From Branchiostoma floridae (lineage: Eukaryota > Chordata > Leptocardii > Amphioxiformes > Branchiostomatidae): a stretch of 64,000 nt of DNA. The stretch is taken from positions 5,472,012 through 5,536,011 of the forward strand of contig NC_049996.1 in assembly GCF_000003815.2 (NCBI RefSeq). The letters are read 5' to 3'. Below are positions 13,801 through 22,679 of this stretch, one piece after another. The translations under genes and the position numbers were made by a program. Each line of letters opens with the position of its first letter. The stretch's first letter is position 1. The notes under the pieces are model-generated. The model was not told the DNA's origin. It worked only from the letters and a program-made list of their open reading frames with translations, and made no database searches.

Positions 13801-16130
13801 ATATACTAAAATTCCCCGTGACCAGAGGTTTTGTCCATTCTGCCCAAATGAGATCGAAGAAGAAAGTCAATTTGTTATGGATTGTTCACGGTATAATGAC
13901 ATACGCACAGAGCTGTTCACATTACTTTCCGCTTGTTTTAAAGAATTTGCTACTCTCTGTTCGATAGATAAATTCAACTACATTCTGGGAGGTGATAACC
14001 CTCAATGTGTACAAGTAGGCAAATATATCCACGAATGCTTATACCGTAGAACCAATGGTGTAAATGACTAGCTAGATCCAATATGTTGACTTATTCATAC
14101 CTATAGATTTCCACATATGTCTGTTTACTTGTAGTGTAATTAGTTGTTATACATGTAGATCTTACGAAAGTAACCGATCCCATCTTTGTCAATACTTGCT
14201 TAACCACCATATGCCTGTCAGTCAACCATATTGTCTGCTTATTGTCACCATTTAACTACGAAATCTACCTTTGGCAGCATACCACTTAAAAACATGCGTT
14301 GAAAGGTACCATCGGACACCGTCACTGGGATGCTGCAAAATGTAATACTTCACAGTGTAATTTTTCTATGAGCGTATGTTTTCCTGCTTGTTGGTGTAAT
14401 GCATGGGTGATTCCAGCAATACAACTGCTCCGACAGTACTGTAACAAGCTAATGTACGTTTTTGTGTGGCCATGAAAATGTATATGTGACCACATTTTCT
14501 ATCTCTAATCCCAGGCTGCTATGATGGAACAGGAGCATCTCACGGAAAACCACGCTGTCGTAAGTTATTTTTCATTGAACTTGTATTAGACCTTCTGCAT
14601 CAAACCTCATCCGATTATGCTATTTCAGGTTTGGCTTATTTTTAACATAGAGGAATAAGATTTGTTCATACTTGGTACAAACAGATGCCCCAATGTGTAC
14701 TCAGTACATCTTGTGATGGCTCACCTTTCGGTTCATCATTAGACACAAATGGGATAAATAACGGAACTATTTTGAGGTACGTAAGCTAAGGGCACAATCC
14801 GCCGTACGTGCAAGTACGTGCCGAAACGTGGGCAATCATTTGGGATCCGTAAGTGGTAAGTACCGCCTCCGTACGAACTCGTAGGAAATCCGAGGATTTT
14901 TGGAGCACGCAGACACACCGTAGAACTTTACGTGCAGGCAAAACTTTGTGTGTAGTTGGGCTGCGGAGTCGAGGCCTCAAAAAAAAAACGTACGGACAAA
15001 TTGCACGTACGGCGGGCTGTTCTCTTAGCTTTAGTCACAAAAAGCGCAATAAGTATTTTTACAGTCGTCTTACTATACGAGGGTATACCAGGAACTTTCA
15101 ATGAAAGTGATGTTTTGGCCAAGTCAGCTGCACAAAAAATAATGCAATATGAATGGCACCAAATATCAACAATTGCTCAGGATCAAAATCAAAATAGAAC
15201 GAAGCGAATTCCTTTCTTCGGTCGGTTTTATTTGTGTTGTCACAATGTATCTTTCACTCTCTAAGAGTAAAATTTATTGATCTATTTTCCCCTGTGGCTT
15301 TAGCCAAGACATGCACGGATGGAAAAGGAGAAACATACCGAGGATCGGTTGGCCTGACCCATACGGGCACAACGTGTCAACGCTGGGACAGTCAGTTTCC
15401 ACATAAACACAGCTATTCACCCGCTACGAAACCAGAACTGGAGGAAAACTACTGCAGGAATCCTTCCGGAGCTATGGCCCCTTGGTGCTTCACCACTGAT
15501 CCGAAGAAGAAATGGGACTATTGTCGAATATCAGAATGGTATTTGAATTTTATCAACTTAAACGAGGCATTGCAATTCATAGAAATGGGACGAATAATCT
15601 TTACAGATGCGTACAAGTTAGGTTCATATACTTTCTATCTTTAAATGGCAAAGGAAAATGTACATTCTTCAACCAAAATCAAGCTCCATCTGCCATTACA
15701 TTTACAAATGTTTAGGAAGCAAAAAAAGTCGAACCTGTACATACTAACATACAGTAGAACCTAAGATAACTTGTTCTTACCTTACTGGAACTAGTACATG
15801 TACTTGCTCTAGATTATTCAGAACTACTAACATCTTTACAATCCTGACCTAAGTCTGTGAGACACGAAACGCACAATAAAGGTATTCTTCAATATGTGAC
15901 AGGGCTTGCCTTTGGACTGGATCCTTGGGGGCTTTCTCAGCTGCCAGGATATCGTTGGATTTGGGCTGGCTTCTGTTAGATTTTAAAAAAATCCACTAAA
16001 TATGTGTCTTGGTCCGATTGAGAGCCATGCCGATGTGTTAATGATTATTTTACTGTGATGATTTCCTTTCAAAAATGACCATGGTATTGTTCTGATATTC
16101 TTTGTTTTTGTCCATTTGCTTTTCAGCTAG
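288..16130 (+). CDS. FAMeT/Cys-rich/double-kringle gene, 3' part (multi-exon)
   Basis: Exons with matching phases and GT-AG borders: 288-428, 1656-1860, 2434-2637, 3139-3202, 3890-4005, 4281-4514, 14515-14559, 15304-15538, and a terminal piece at 16127. In order they encode the end of a FAMeT-like domain, four cysteine-rich exons, kringle 1, a 15-residue Cys linker and kringle 2. All the junction phases agree (0,1,1,2,1,1,1,2), which is good evidence for one transcript. The 5' end lies outside the window. Kringles are extracellular disulfide modules that bind proteins or lysine; no protease domain follows, so this is more likely a secreted binding protein than a plasminogen-like enzyme. The intron between exons 4281-4514 and 14515-14559 has been enlarged to 10 kb by retrotransposons. 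Confidence 0.78.
2434..4005 (+). CDS. Cysteine-rich (EGF/furin-like) exons 2434-2637, 3139-3202, 3890-4005
   Basis: Three consecutive exons with 8, 2 and 5 cysteines and spacings of the CKCPDNK, CVLKCPDM and CVCKFTYNGVCVSKCP kind, typical of extracellular growth-factor-receptor or EGF-like repeats. Junctions: TTTAG|GATGC...ACAT|GTAAGT; CCAG|GCCCC...ATGAA|GTAAGA; CCAG|GAAAC...ATAC|GTAAGT. Phases 1-1, 1-2 and 2-1 chain without a break. The domain family is not certain. Intron 3203-3889 carries the palindromic element at 3312-3614. Confidence 0.7.
3312..3614. mobile_element. Palindromic MITE-like element, 303 bp
   Basis: Ends are exact inverted copies (ACTGAATAAAGAGACTCT against AGAGTCTCTTTATTCAGT), and pairing continues inward for about 115 bp with few mismatches, leaving a ~70-bp centre that holds a smaller hairpin around CAGATGCGG/CCGCATCTG. 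It has no coding capacity. Both arms contain the CTGAAGAAG-stem-GAAACGTC motif described in the findings, in opposite orientations. It sits in an intron of the kringle gene. Confidence 0.85.
4281..4514 (+). CDS. Kringle 1 exon
   Basis: Acceptor CATCAG|AC and donor TGTG|GTAAGC. The peptide has the six kringle cysteines in the standard order: C-QIGNGKSYRGTVS, KTCDSWDS, NYCRNPDG, VWCYN, EGC and PKC. The signatures SYRGT, NYCRNP and WCY are diagnostic of kringle domains (three disulfides, extracellular). The phase is 1 at both ends, the usual pattern for a shuffled module. Confidence 0.93.
4780..5675 (-). mobile_element. Older L1/Tx1-like LINE fragment, 3' part
   Basis: On the minus strand, 5165-5660 translates with one stop into a LINE ORF2 C-terminus with the zinc-knuckle-like pattern CSFCHLEDETFLHVFWECP after ILHKFLPTKRLLYIWK. 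Below 5165 is an A/T-rich 3' UTR, ending near 4780 with AATAAA and an A-run (read on minus). The element is interrupted at 5676-5751 by the insertion of a younger LINE and resumes at 11,776. Confidence 0.75.
5676..5751. repeat. Target-site duplication, left copy (76 bp)
   Basis: Identical over 76 bases to 11776-11851, apparently without a mismatch. The repeated sequence belongs to the older LINE (minus-strand reading NTWLKQMKINKSMYRFF). The copies flank exactly the LINE at 5752-11775. Confidence 0.9.
6410..9983 (-). pseudogene. LINE ORF2: endonuclease/reverse transcriptase, disrupted
   Basis: Pieces in order on minus: 9983-8895 is an AP-type endonuclease with SYNVNGL, CLQETH, VVGDFNTVL, SRIDYF and SDHKF (EEP-family catalytic motifs). 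8944-8693 is the linker. 8644-8066 is RT with GLDGLPIEIYK, NWRPLTLLCCD and motif A ADFAKAFDTI. 7924-7388 is RT motif C, FADD. 7324-6410 is the C-terminal region with the knuckle FCSYCEVELETTTHALWDCP. Lesions: a frameshift near 8693, in-frame stops at the RT positions preceding ISLLYND and inside RQG-PLSPYLF (about 7930-8070), and a frameshift near 7388. The enzyme would nick target DNA and reverse-transcribe its own RNA. Confidence 0.93.
10740..11627 (-). CDS. LINE ORF1 (L1-type RNA-binding protein), intact
   Basis: 295 codons, uninterrupted. A basic, proline-rich N-terminus (MGKRNRRSRGSNTSEE) is followed by a coiled coil at about residues 60-135 with heptads such as LSSLRDRVLTLE. Then comes the L1 ORF1 RRM/C-terminal region with LLAERYSRKSDVIIRGLPY, VAVHRLSRPTKTRPNP and LVPDRDAEIQKAKD (Transposase_22 family). 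It is an RNA chaperone that trimerises on LINE RNA. Two further copies lie at 12708-13594 and 44495-44962. The N-terminal Met is followed by strong homology among all three copies. Confidence 0.92.
   Translation of the reverse strand: MGKRNRRSRGSNTSEENDSPTNLTHRPPPKTPKMATPSNAGMASLPPELQPLAHLILEQSKLQQETLAGQLKTVGDKLSGQIRTLDVKVDGLSTELSSLRDRVLTLETAAEYKDNEVEQLRRELHNERRERVKSDLLAERYSRKSDVIIRGLPYHKEENCEMLFNDFLLGELGLEKMPLVAVHRLSRPTKTRPNPHLLVRLVNYHDRDRILKEGRKLRGSGYAVYEHLPPPLQAARSQLVPDRDAEIQKAKDTNTRSKISIYVPPKSTYAVLLVNGKEKKRINAVDIALTENKTT
11776..11980 (-). mobile_element. Right-hand target duplication plus the rest of the older LINE
   Basis: 11776-11851 repeats 5676-5751. The minus-strand reading frame upstream of it (about 11852-11973) joins directly onto the LINE peptide NTWLKQMKINKSMYRF, so this is the 5' side of the interrupted older element. 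At 12050-12120 a different tail, with a repeated AAAGTCT, ends an unrelated repeat. Confidence 0.8.
12361..12671. mobile_element. Palindromic MITE, family P, copy 1 (311 bp)
   Basis: Begins AAGGTGGGTTCACA and ends TGTGACCCCACCTT. The whole element is a near palindrome, with the arms meeting around GAGTTAGCTGG/CCAACTAACTC. A second copy lies at 34248-34556. No ORF. Family not identified. Confidence 0.85.
12708..13594 (-). pseudogene. LINE ORF1, second copy, frameshifted at a homopolymer
   Basis: Starts MSRRRDKRARNISAEN at 13594. The frame breaks at an 11-base C-run on the minus strand (13516-13526) and resumes in another frame through PPKLPKIAED to LGTT at 12708. Coiled coil, then ACLLAERYSMKADLIIQGL and VAVHRLSKPTQARPNP. 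It is clearly the same family as 10740-11627 but a different subfamily. The 5' leader up to 13735 is kept; ORF2 is absent, so the copy is 3'-truncated or rearranged. The palindromic MITE follows immediately. Confidence 0.88.
13737..14071 (+). pseudogene. Non-LTR retrotransposon RT C-terminal fragment, plus strand
   Basis: The open frame reads ITKLRICSHKLNIEAGRYT, then RFCPFCPNEIEEESQFVMDC, and ends IHECLYRRTNGVND. The CPFC...HF/QF..C pattern after a KLRIS-HKL-IE-GRY block is the familiar C-terminal tail of CR1/I-like RT proteins (family knowledge; clade not assigned). It abuts the 5' end of the ORF1 copy on the opposite strand. The following 14072-14514 holds only intron. Confidence 0.75.
14515..14559 (+). 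CDS. Short linker exon between kringles
   Basis: 45-nt exon, CCCAG|GCTGC...CTGTC|GTAAGT, encoding GCYDGTGASHGKPRC. The entry phase (1) matches the donor of kringle 1 and the exit phase (1) matches the acceptor of kringle 2, so it bridges the two across the retrotransposon-filled intron. Confidence 0.7.
14784..15030. mobile_element. MITE family Q, copy 1
   Basis: Terminal inverted repeats AGCTAAGGGCACAATCCGCC and GGCGGGCTGTTCTCTTAGCT, rich in CGTACGTGC motifs. Related copies are at 18420-18744 and 36606-36780. No coding capacity. Confidence 0.85.
15304..15538 (+). CDS. Kringle 2 exon
   Basis: Acceptor CTTTAG|CCAAG and donor GAATG|GTATTT. The motifs CTDGKGETYRGSV, TTCQRWDS, NYCRNPSG, PWCFT and DYC mark a second kringle. 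The sixth cysteine is split by the donor (TG|C) and completed by the next exon. Compared with kringle 1 it has a longer loop after TTCQRWDSQ. Confidence 0.92.
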
Positions 16131-16350
16131 TAGATTCTGACTGCAGAGACTTGGGCACAAAGAATCAAGAGAACGCTGCCGAAGTCTTATTCGCCGAAGT
16201 GAGAACTTTAGCTTTAGATAACCAACAAATTGCTGTCGCTGATAAACAAAATCAGTGCTAAGGACTAAAACATTTTCGCATGTATTAAAGTTCATCTATG
16301 ACGGTAGTCAACATTATGTTACAAGTTTAAAAACCCGTGTACAAAATAAA
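16127..16350 (+). CDS. Probable terminal exon with 3' UTR
   Basis: The acceptor TTTTCAG|C at 16126/16127 supplies the C needed to complete the last kringle cysteine, and the next codon is TAG (16128-16130). The protein would thus end directly after kringle 2. An AATAAA lies at about 16344. The fit is neat but rests on one splice site and one signal; another downstream exon cannot be excluded. Intron 15539-16126 includes a pogo-like end, CAGTAGAACC, near 15752. Confidence 0.45.
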
Positions 16351-16540
16351 GCGCTTTCGATCAGTCCTCTGATCCTCAAGTTGTATTGACCCAAAGCCTG
16401 CCAAGCACCTTTGACCCTTTACTGACGTCACACTTCCGGTCTGGATTTGTGACGTAGGCCTTGAGTAAGTTCAACTTGATGAGGATCAGAGGAATGATCG
16501 AAAGCTTGTTAGTAAGCGCTTAATTTGGGGTTTTAACATA
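16325..16540. mobile_element. MITE-like inverted repeat
   Basis: The arms contain GCTTTCGATCAGTCCTCTGA and its near complement TCAGAGGAATGATCGAAAGC, and the pairing extends outward to AAACCC/GGGTTT. The centre holds two TGACGTCA/TGACGTAG-like sites. Noncoding. Confidence 0.75.
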
Positions 16541-16879
16541 TGGACTAAAACAGCTGTATGACAGTATGTAGAATGTTAAAGCGGTGTGGTAACTGTGTCT
16601 TAATGTTATGGTGTCTGTTTTAATCCTTTATATAGGATAACAGTTTTAATCCTAACTACACTTTATAATGTATGTTTTGATATACATTGCTCTTTTGTAG
16701 GTAAATCATTGTTTTCTTTCTGAACATTAGTTGATTACGGTGTCCGGCACATCACACAGACATAGTAAATAACAATGTGGTGGGACAATGAAGAATCCGA
16801 TCTTTGTTTTTGGTTAGTTCAAGGTTCACCTATTAGTAAGTCAATGCTATGTAACTCATGACAGAAGAGCAGGACTAGT

Positions 16880-18135
16880 GTAACGAAACCAGAAAAGAAA
16901 ACTAGATGGAATGTATAGAAAGTGAGAAATGGAACGAATGGAGCAGTACAGAAAGTGACCTTTTGAACAATATTCAACGAGAAAAGAAGCCTTCTGTACC
17001 TGCCATTTCCTTAAATTTCACCATGAAGGAAATGGTCAGCATGGTATATAAAGTGCGACATGGTATTGAAAGTGCGATGTAAATCAAACTGACATAATAT
17101 ACTTTGAAATAGGTGCATTGGAAGGATCAAAATACAGAACTGGGTAGCCAAGAATATTTTAAGATATCCACCCAGAATATATTTACTCACTCATCTAAAC
17201 CACAAACGTCTGGCTTGGAGTCGATTCCACATTACCAAGAGGGTATTTCTTGCCTTTTGTTCCAACATTTTGGAAATCTTTATAACATTCTAACTATGAT
17301 AAGTAACTGTTTAGAACTATTTATAACATCTGTATGATGTTCTAAATATTTTCTATAGTGTTCATACATGTTAGAAACATTTCTAACATCAAATAGATTA
17401 TTTCTGTTAGTTTCTAAACTGTTCCAACATAGATTCATCATTTGTGATCACATGTGATCACATGTTCGAACATTGAAACAAAATGGTAAAACTGGGTCAG
17501 TGGGCTGGGAAGAGGGCAATTCACACATCCCTGCCAAGTACAGGAAATTGTGTCTGTATTACACCTTCTCACAAAAGAGCCACCAATGTCTGCCGAAGAA
17601 AATCTAAAAATACAAGACCCAAACAAATACCAAGCTTAGCACCTTGGTTTATGGGGATAATAAAAGTTTTTTTATGGAGGGAAAAAATGACACAAATTGT
17701 TGGAACATATGAGAACATGTTCCTACACTGACAAAAACACATAGATGTTTCTAAATTGTTTTAAATAAAGAGATATTTGTACCATTACTTTCCCAATATT
17801 TCCAACATATCTAGATCTAATTACCGACAAATTTTGTTTATCAGTCCTTCCATCCTACCGTTTCCATTTACATTATTTTCATTCATTTCGGTTTTCTTCA
17901 TGTCTCCTTCGATTTCTAAATTTCTGCATATTTCATTTCGTTCCATTTTTGTTTCTATCCGACATGAAGGAAATTGTAAGGAATTGAACGCACAGAAAGC
18001 GCGGTTTGGAACCAAATTGAATGCAATGTGAAGACAACTGAAATTAAGTCGATGGAAATATCTGGAAATTGTGCAGTGGAAATCAAATACAAAATTGGAC
18101 TGTAAATAGATGCACAATCGACATTTCTTCAAACC
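16880..18135. repeat. Region of iterated GTTCTAACAT-type motifs within an apparent foldback
   Basis: 17250-17430 and 17690-17810 are filled with variants of GTTCTAACAT/ATGTTAGAAC in both orientations, and the flanks share ATGAAGGAAAT-type sequence. A 20-base perfect palindrome sits at 17443-17462. No protein-coding evidence. It may be the subterminal region of a DNA transposon. Confidence 0.4.
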
Positions 18136-18419
18136 ACAACCTTACATGTGTAGGAAGCGGCTTGCGCCTCCCTGAATTTGTCACAACGGATTATCGAAAA
18201 TGATAAGCAGTTACACATCATGTTCTAATGAGGCATGGTCATAATTTTATGTTGTGTTTGCGTGGCTGACTCATTCTTTCATGATCTGCGATTGTTTTCG
18301 TCTTCCTAACGCCACACTGTGTGATGCATGTCTGGTCATTTCACACCTTCCCTTCGTTTCGTCATGAACTGGCAAACAGAAATATCTCAAGAGCATTCTT
18401 CCTCTAGTGGATTTCCTAA

Positions 18420-18744
18420 AGCTAGGGGAACAACCCGCTGTACTAGTGCGTGCTGTCTACGTGCCAAAACGTGGGCAATGTTCTTGTATCCGTAAGTGGT
18501 AAGTACCACCTCCGTAGGAATACGTAGGGAATCCGACGGATTTTGGAGCACGCAGACACGCCGTATAACTTAACGTACAGGCAAAACTTTGCCATCGGGA
18601 CACCTTGCGCAACCGTGCGAGGGACATGCGTTGACGTACTCCCTCACTGCTCTTGCCAGTCGTTCCCCACGTTTTCAGAAAAACACGTGGCCTCCAAAAA
18701 AACGTACATACACATTGCACGTACGGCGGGTTGTGCCCCTAGCT
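18420..18744. mobile_element. MITE family Q, copy 2
   Basis: Ends AGCTAGGGGAACAACCCGC and GCGGGTTGTGCCCCTAGCT. Same internal landmarks as 14784-15030 (GTAAGTGGTAAGTACC, GGAGCACGCAGACAC, GTGCAGGCAAAACTT), plus an internal stretch around 18590-18680 that the other copy lacks. Confidence 0.88.
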
Positions 18745-19052
18745 CAAGGCAAAATCATTAACGTGCAGGCAGTCACGCAAACACATCTTTAAAGTTGGAA
18801 ACTGACCTTATTGTGATTAAGAATTTGAAAAAGAAAATATTTTTGACTTTTGAATTTAAACCACGCCCGCAGTTTTAGTTATTGATGAATATGTATAATT
18901 TGGTGATAGTATACTTTATAGTCGGGTTTTAACGTTTGCATGCCGGGATGTTATTTCTGTGACAGTGTAGTTTTGTTTAATAAATTTGCGGTTGTCGGCC
19001 AAACATGCTCTTGTGTGTTGGTCTATTATTTGTAGGCATGGTGAAGACTAGA

Positions 19053-19226
19053 GGTGCGGTGACATAGATGTTGCAATCGTTGTACGATCGCTAACTTCGG
19101 GCATTTTGCAGGACAAAAACTGCTGTCTAGAATCCATGCCAGTGGTTGCATCTGTCATGGCTCGCTTTAAAATCCTATGACATCAAAATCGTACAACGCT
19201 CCCACGACCTATGTGACCGCGGCCTT
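19053..19226. mobile_element. MITE family R, copy 1
   Basis: Shares its ends and internal sequence with 55082-55303: GTGACATAG...CGTACGATCGCTAACTT and AATCCTATGACATCAAAATCGTA. Inverted ends contain CACATAGG/CCTATGTG. Noncoding. Confidence 0.75.
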
Positions 19227-19337
19227 GCACACACGTGCCAATGGGAGAAAAAAAATCGTGCGAAAAAAAGGTCACGAGCGGAATTATCCGTCGCTAATAA
19301 TGAGTTTCCATCCCAAGAGCCTACACGTCCTGCATCC

Positions 19338-19777
19338 ATCGCAACTAGGGGTGGGTTTTTCTTATTGGACCGGTCCAGAAAAACCGGACCTGAAAGATAA
19401 TAGGTAACCGGATGTTGGACCTGTTGGAAAATGAACACATTATATAATCAGACATTCACACGTTTGGGGGCTTATTGGTCTAAGAAAATAACAAGAGCGA
19501 AGTAGAGTGAAGTCTGTAGCCATTTCTAATAAGTTTTACACGTCAATTGTACATACGTAGGAACTAGGCTTGTAGGATTTTAAAACGCCAGTGGGAGTCG
19601 AATACTACACAAAACAGATTTTTTGTGGCGACATGGACCATTGTTTTGAGTATCGTCCATTCCCAAGTTTTCACATACTAAATCAGGTTCAGGTCCGGAC
19701 CTGGACCTGATCCTCTGGACATGAACCCGGGACCTGGACCTCAATTTTCTGCACCGGTACCCACCCTTAATAGCAAC
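19338..19777. mobile_element. Non-autonomous hAT-like element with 8-bp target duplication
   Basis: Element 19346-19769 has inverted ends TAGGGGTGGGT and ACCCACCCTTA, flanked by ATCGCAAC (19338-19345) and ATAGCAAC (19770-19777). The 8-bp duplication and the AGGGGTGGG terminus are typical of the hAT superfamily. Subterminal regions are rich in GGTCC/GGACC motifs. No transposase ORF. The remaining 19778-20028 holds nothing recognisable. Confidence 0.82.
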
Positions 19778-20028
19778 TGATTAGTCAACACGTAGCTAAA
19801 TGTTTACATTCTTTCCACTGTATAACTCTTCCCTACCTGCAAAAACAGGGGTTAATCATTTCGGCACTGTCCCATGACTGTTTGACACAGAAATTGCAAA
19901 GACTTCTGCAAGTATTCCTTTTTTTTCTTATCCTATTGTATGTGCTTTATTGAACATTATCATATAGCCAGATGGAGTTGGCCAATCAGAGGCCCCCATG
20001 TCCTATGGGTTATCAGGTCGCAACGTCA

Positions 20029-20104
20029 CAAGTGTGCAGTTATTACAATAACTGCACACTTGCCTATCAGTAAGTGTTCAGTTACTAGAATAACTGCACA
20101 CTTA
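20029..20104. repeat. Two tandem hairpins
   Basis: 20029-20062 is a perfect 16-bp inverted repeat (CAAGTGTGCAGTTATT) with a 2-base loop. 20072-20104 is a second hairpin of the same sequence with two mismatches. Confidence 0.85.
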
Positions 20105-20639
20105 CCTATCATTATACTGGCATGGCAGGGATGGCTCCCTCTATTAACATCGTTTGTGCGCGTTTCATTGTTTAAAGAAAACGTTTACCATCTTAGAACA
20201 ACATTAGAATGCTTACAATATGTAAAATAATAAAATCTATTTTAATTAATGTCCAATTCAAACTGAAAATAAAATTGTTTGCACACCCCATCCTTTCAAG
20301 TTGAACGCATGAATACAGTACAGTAGAATTTTGAAAAGGCTTGGCATGGCAATACAGCAATGTGTCGAATATTTCCTGTGGAAATTTTGGATTCAACATG
20401 CAATATGTAATCTCCCTATGTTCCAAAAAATGTAAATTTCTAGAAATTCTACAAAGGAATTCAAATGTATAGTAATAAGGAAAGTATGCGTCCTACAGGA
20501 GTTTAATGTAAAATTTCTACACGCAATTATCCGTTGGTACAGACGCACATCTCACTTCATATGCTTAGCAGGTACTAGTTACAAACCAGTCATCTTATAA
20601 AGCCAGTCACCTAGACATAGCGGTAATTTTTTTCACGGT

Positions 20640-21200
20640 CCCCAAAACTTTCCCTATGACGCAATTATTAAGCGACCTTCCCCTACAATCAAGGCCACCT
20701 ATAGCTAGTGCGGATCGGACAGGGTCTTTTCCCTGCCCCAGACCTAAATTTCCAGTGGATGTCCACATCAGTTTTCTAATGAACACTGTAAAAAAATGCC
20801 CCTGCAGTTCCAGAGCAACCTGTTAGTGGGACCAAATATGCACCATATGTCCCTTATGTCACAAGCTATCTGCCATCTAAAAATCAAGACCATAGCATAT
20901 CCAGTTCAAAATATCCAAAAAAATTAACTTCTGTTGCAGTACCAAGGTCACATACCAGGGGATCCAAAATTGACCTTGACTTTTGTTTTCCCAACCAAAT
21001 ATCATTGTAATCCACCCAGAGGTTGTTGACTTATGCTCACTACAAAAATTCGGACACAGAGACAGAAACACACACACACAGACACACAGACGCACCCAAA
21101 ACTATATCTCCATTTTTTTGTGTGTTTGCAAATGTCAATCCTTTGGACCCCACCGGCCGCTTGCTGAAGACTCTTGCCTTGCCCTTGACCCAAGCTTCGT
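20640..21200. repeat. SINE-like/CA-rich dispersed repeat
   Basis: Around 20990-21110 a conserved block (AATCCACCCAGAGGTTGTTGA ... ATTCGGACACAGAGACAG) runs into a CA-rich tract. The same block recurs inverted at about 25140-25220 next to GT/CA tracts, and in weaker form at 31070-31150. Noncoding; family unknown. 20105-20640 holds nothing I recognise. Confidence 0.55.
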
Positions 21201-21370
21201 CCAGCAAACCCTCCTTGACTAATGCTTTCACGTTGGCTAAGCTTAAATCTGGATATGTCCGTCGCTAACTTTGAACGACAAGATCTCTCGTTTGGCCACA
21301 GGAAGAACTTTTTTGCCTTCTGTGAGGGCTACGCCGACCTGTTGTATAAGAATATATCTTACGAATAGTT

Positions 21371-21541
21371 CGTGGCTGGGAATTTCCGTCTGTCCAGTTC
21401 CGGGCGATTGGGTTCAATCGAGTCCACGGAGAGAATGAAACTGGTCTGACGGACCTGGTCGAGGAGGGAACCTGGGAGTCGGAGGACGGGACGCCGCTAA
21501 GCAGCTGGGGCAACTGGGCACCACGGCAACCTGATAATACT
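21371..21541 (+). pseudogene. C-type lectin-like domain fragment
   Basis: In one frame the stretch reads GFNRVHGENETGLTDLVEEG then TWESEDGTPLSSWGNWAP and RQPDN. The W-I/V-G-L-x-D-x-x-EEGTW-x-SDGT-x-x-x-x-x-W-x-P-x-(Q)P-(D)N pattern is the middle of a C-type lectin domain (carbohydrate or ligand binding, extracellular). The first half and the C-terminal cysteines are missing: upstream the frame is not domain-like, and downstream it passes without a stop into a CAT microsatellite. Fragment or interrupted gene. Confidence 0.7.
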
Positions 21542-21751
21542 AAACATCATTACTATAACCATCATCACCAACATCATCGTCATAATCACCATCATCATCA
21601 TCATCATCATCACCATCATCATCACCAACATCATCATCAAAATCACCATCATTACCATCATCACCATCATCATCATCATCATCACCAACATCACCGTCAT
21701 CATCACCATCATCATCATCATCACCACCATCATCATCACCCAACATCATCG
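21542..21751. repeat. CAT/CAC trinucleotide microsatellite
   Basis: About 200 bp of (CAT)n with CAC, CAA and AAT variants, open in several frames on both strands (poly-His on plus, poly-Met/Asp on minus). These ORFs are artefacts of the repeat. It runs into the assembly gap. Confidence 0.97.
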
Positions 21752-22499
21752 NNNNNNNNNNNNNNNNNNNNNNNNNNNNNNNNNNNNNNNNNNNNNNNNN
21801 NNNNNNNNNNNNNNNNNNNNNNNNNNNNNNNNNNNNNNNNNNNNNNNNNNNNNNNNNNNNNNNNNNNNNNNNNNNNNNNNNNNNNNNNNNNNNNNNNNNN
21901 NNNNNNNNNNNNNNNNNNNNNNNNNNNNNNNNNNNNNNNNNNNNNNNNNNNNNNNNNNNNNNNNNNNNNNNNNNNNNNNNNNNNNNNNNNNNNNNNNNNN
22001 NNNNNNNNNNNNNNNNNNNNNNNNNNNNNNNNNNNNNNNNNNNNNNNNNNNNNNNNNNNNNNNNNNNNNNNNNNNNNNNNNNNNNNNNNNNNNNNNNNNN
22101 NNNNNNNNNNNNNNNNNNNNNNNNNNNNNNNNNNNNNNNNNNNNNNNNNNNNNNNNNNNNNNNNNNNNNNNNNNNNNNNNNNNNNNNNNNNNNNNNNNNN
22201 NNNNNNNNNNNNNNNNNNNNNNNNNNNNNNNNNNNNNNNNNNNNNNNNNNNNNNNNNNNNNNNNNNNNNNNNNNNNNNNNNNNNNNNNNNNNNNNNNNNN
22301 NNNNNNNNNNNNNNNNNNNNNNNNNNNNNNNNNNNNNNNNNNNNNNNNNNNNNNNNNNNNNNNNNNNNNNNNNNNNNNNNNNNNNNNNNNNNNNNNNNNN
22401 NNNNNNNNNNNNNNNNNNNNNNNNNNNNNNNNNNNNNNNNNNNNNNNNNNNNNNNNNNNNNNNNNNNNNNNNNNNNNNNNNNNNNNNNNNNNNNNNNNN
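21752..22499. other. Assembly gap (748 N)
   Basis: Unsequenced bases. The left edge is the CAT microsatellite. Confidence 1.
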
Positions 22500-22679
22500 A
22501 ACCGCCCGACCATGTACCTACTAGATGAATGAAATATATCTGGATGTATTCACATTCATGCCAATCAGGTTGATAGCTCCCTTGATATAACGTGGCTGTG
22601 TTTTACTTTAAAGTACCACGTTTGTTTCTCTATTCTCCATTTGACACCCTAGATTCTTCCTTCTCCTGCTTGTTTGACA

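Noticed and set aside
14786-15264. Several ORFs on both strands
   Set aside because: They lie within a MITE with inverted ends and have no domain content.
21497-22513. Met/Asp-rich and N-filled ORFs
   Set aside because: Microsatellite and assembly gap, not genes.
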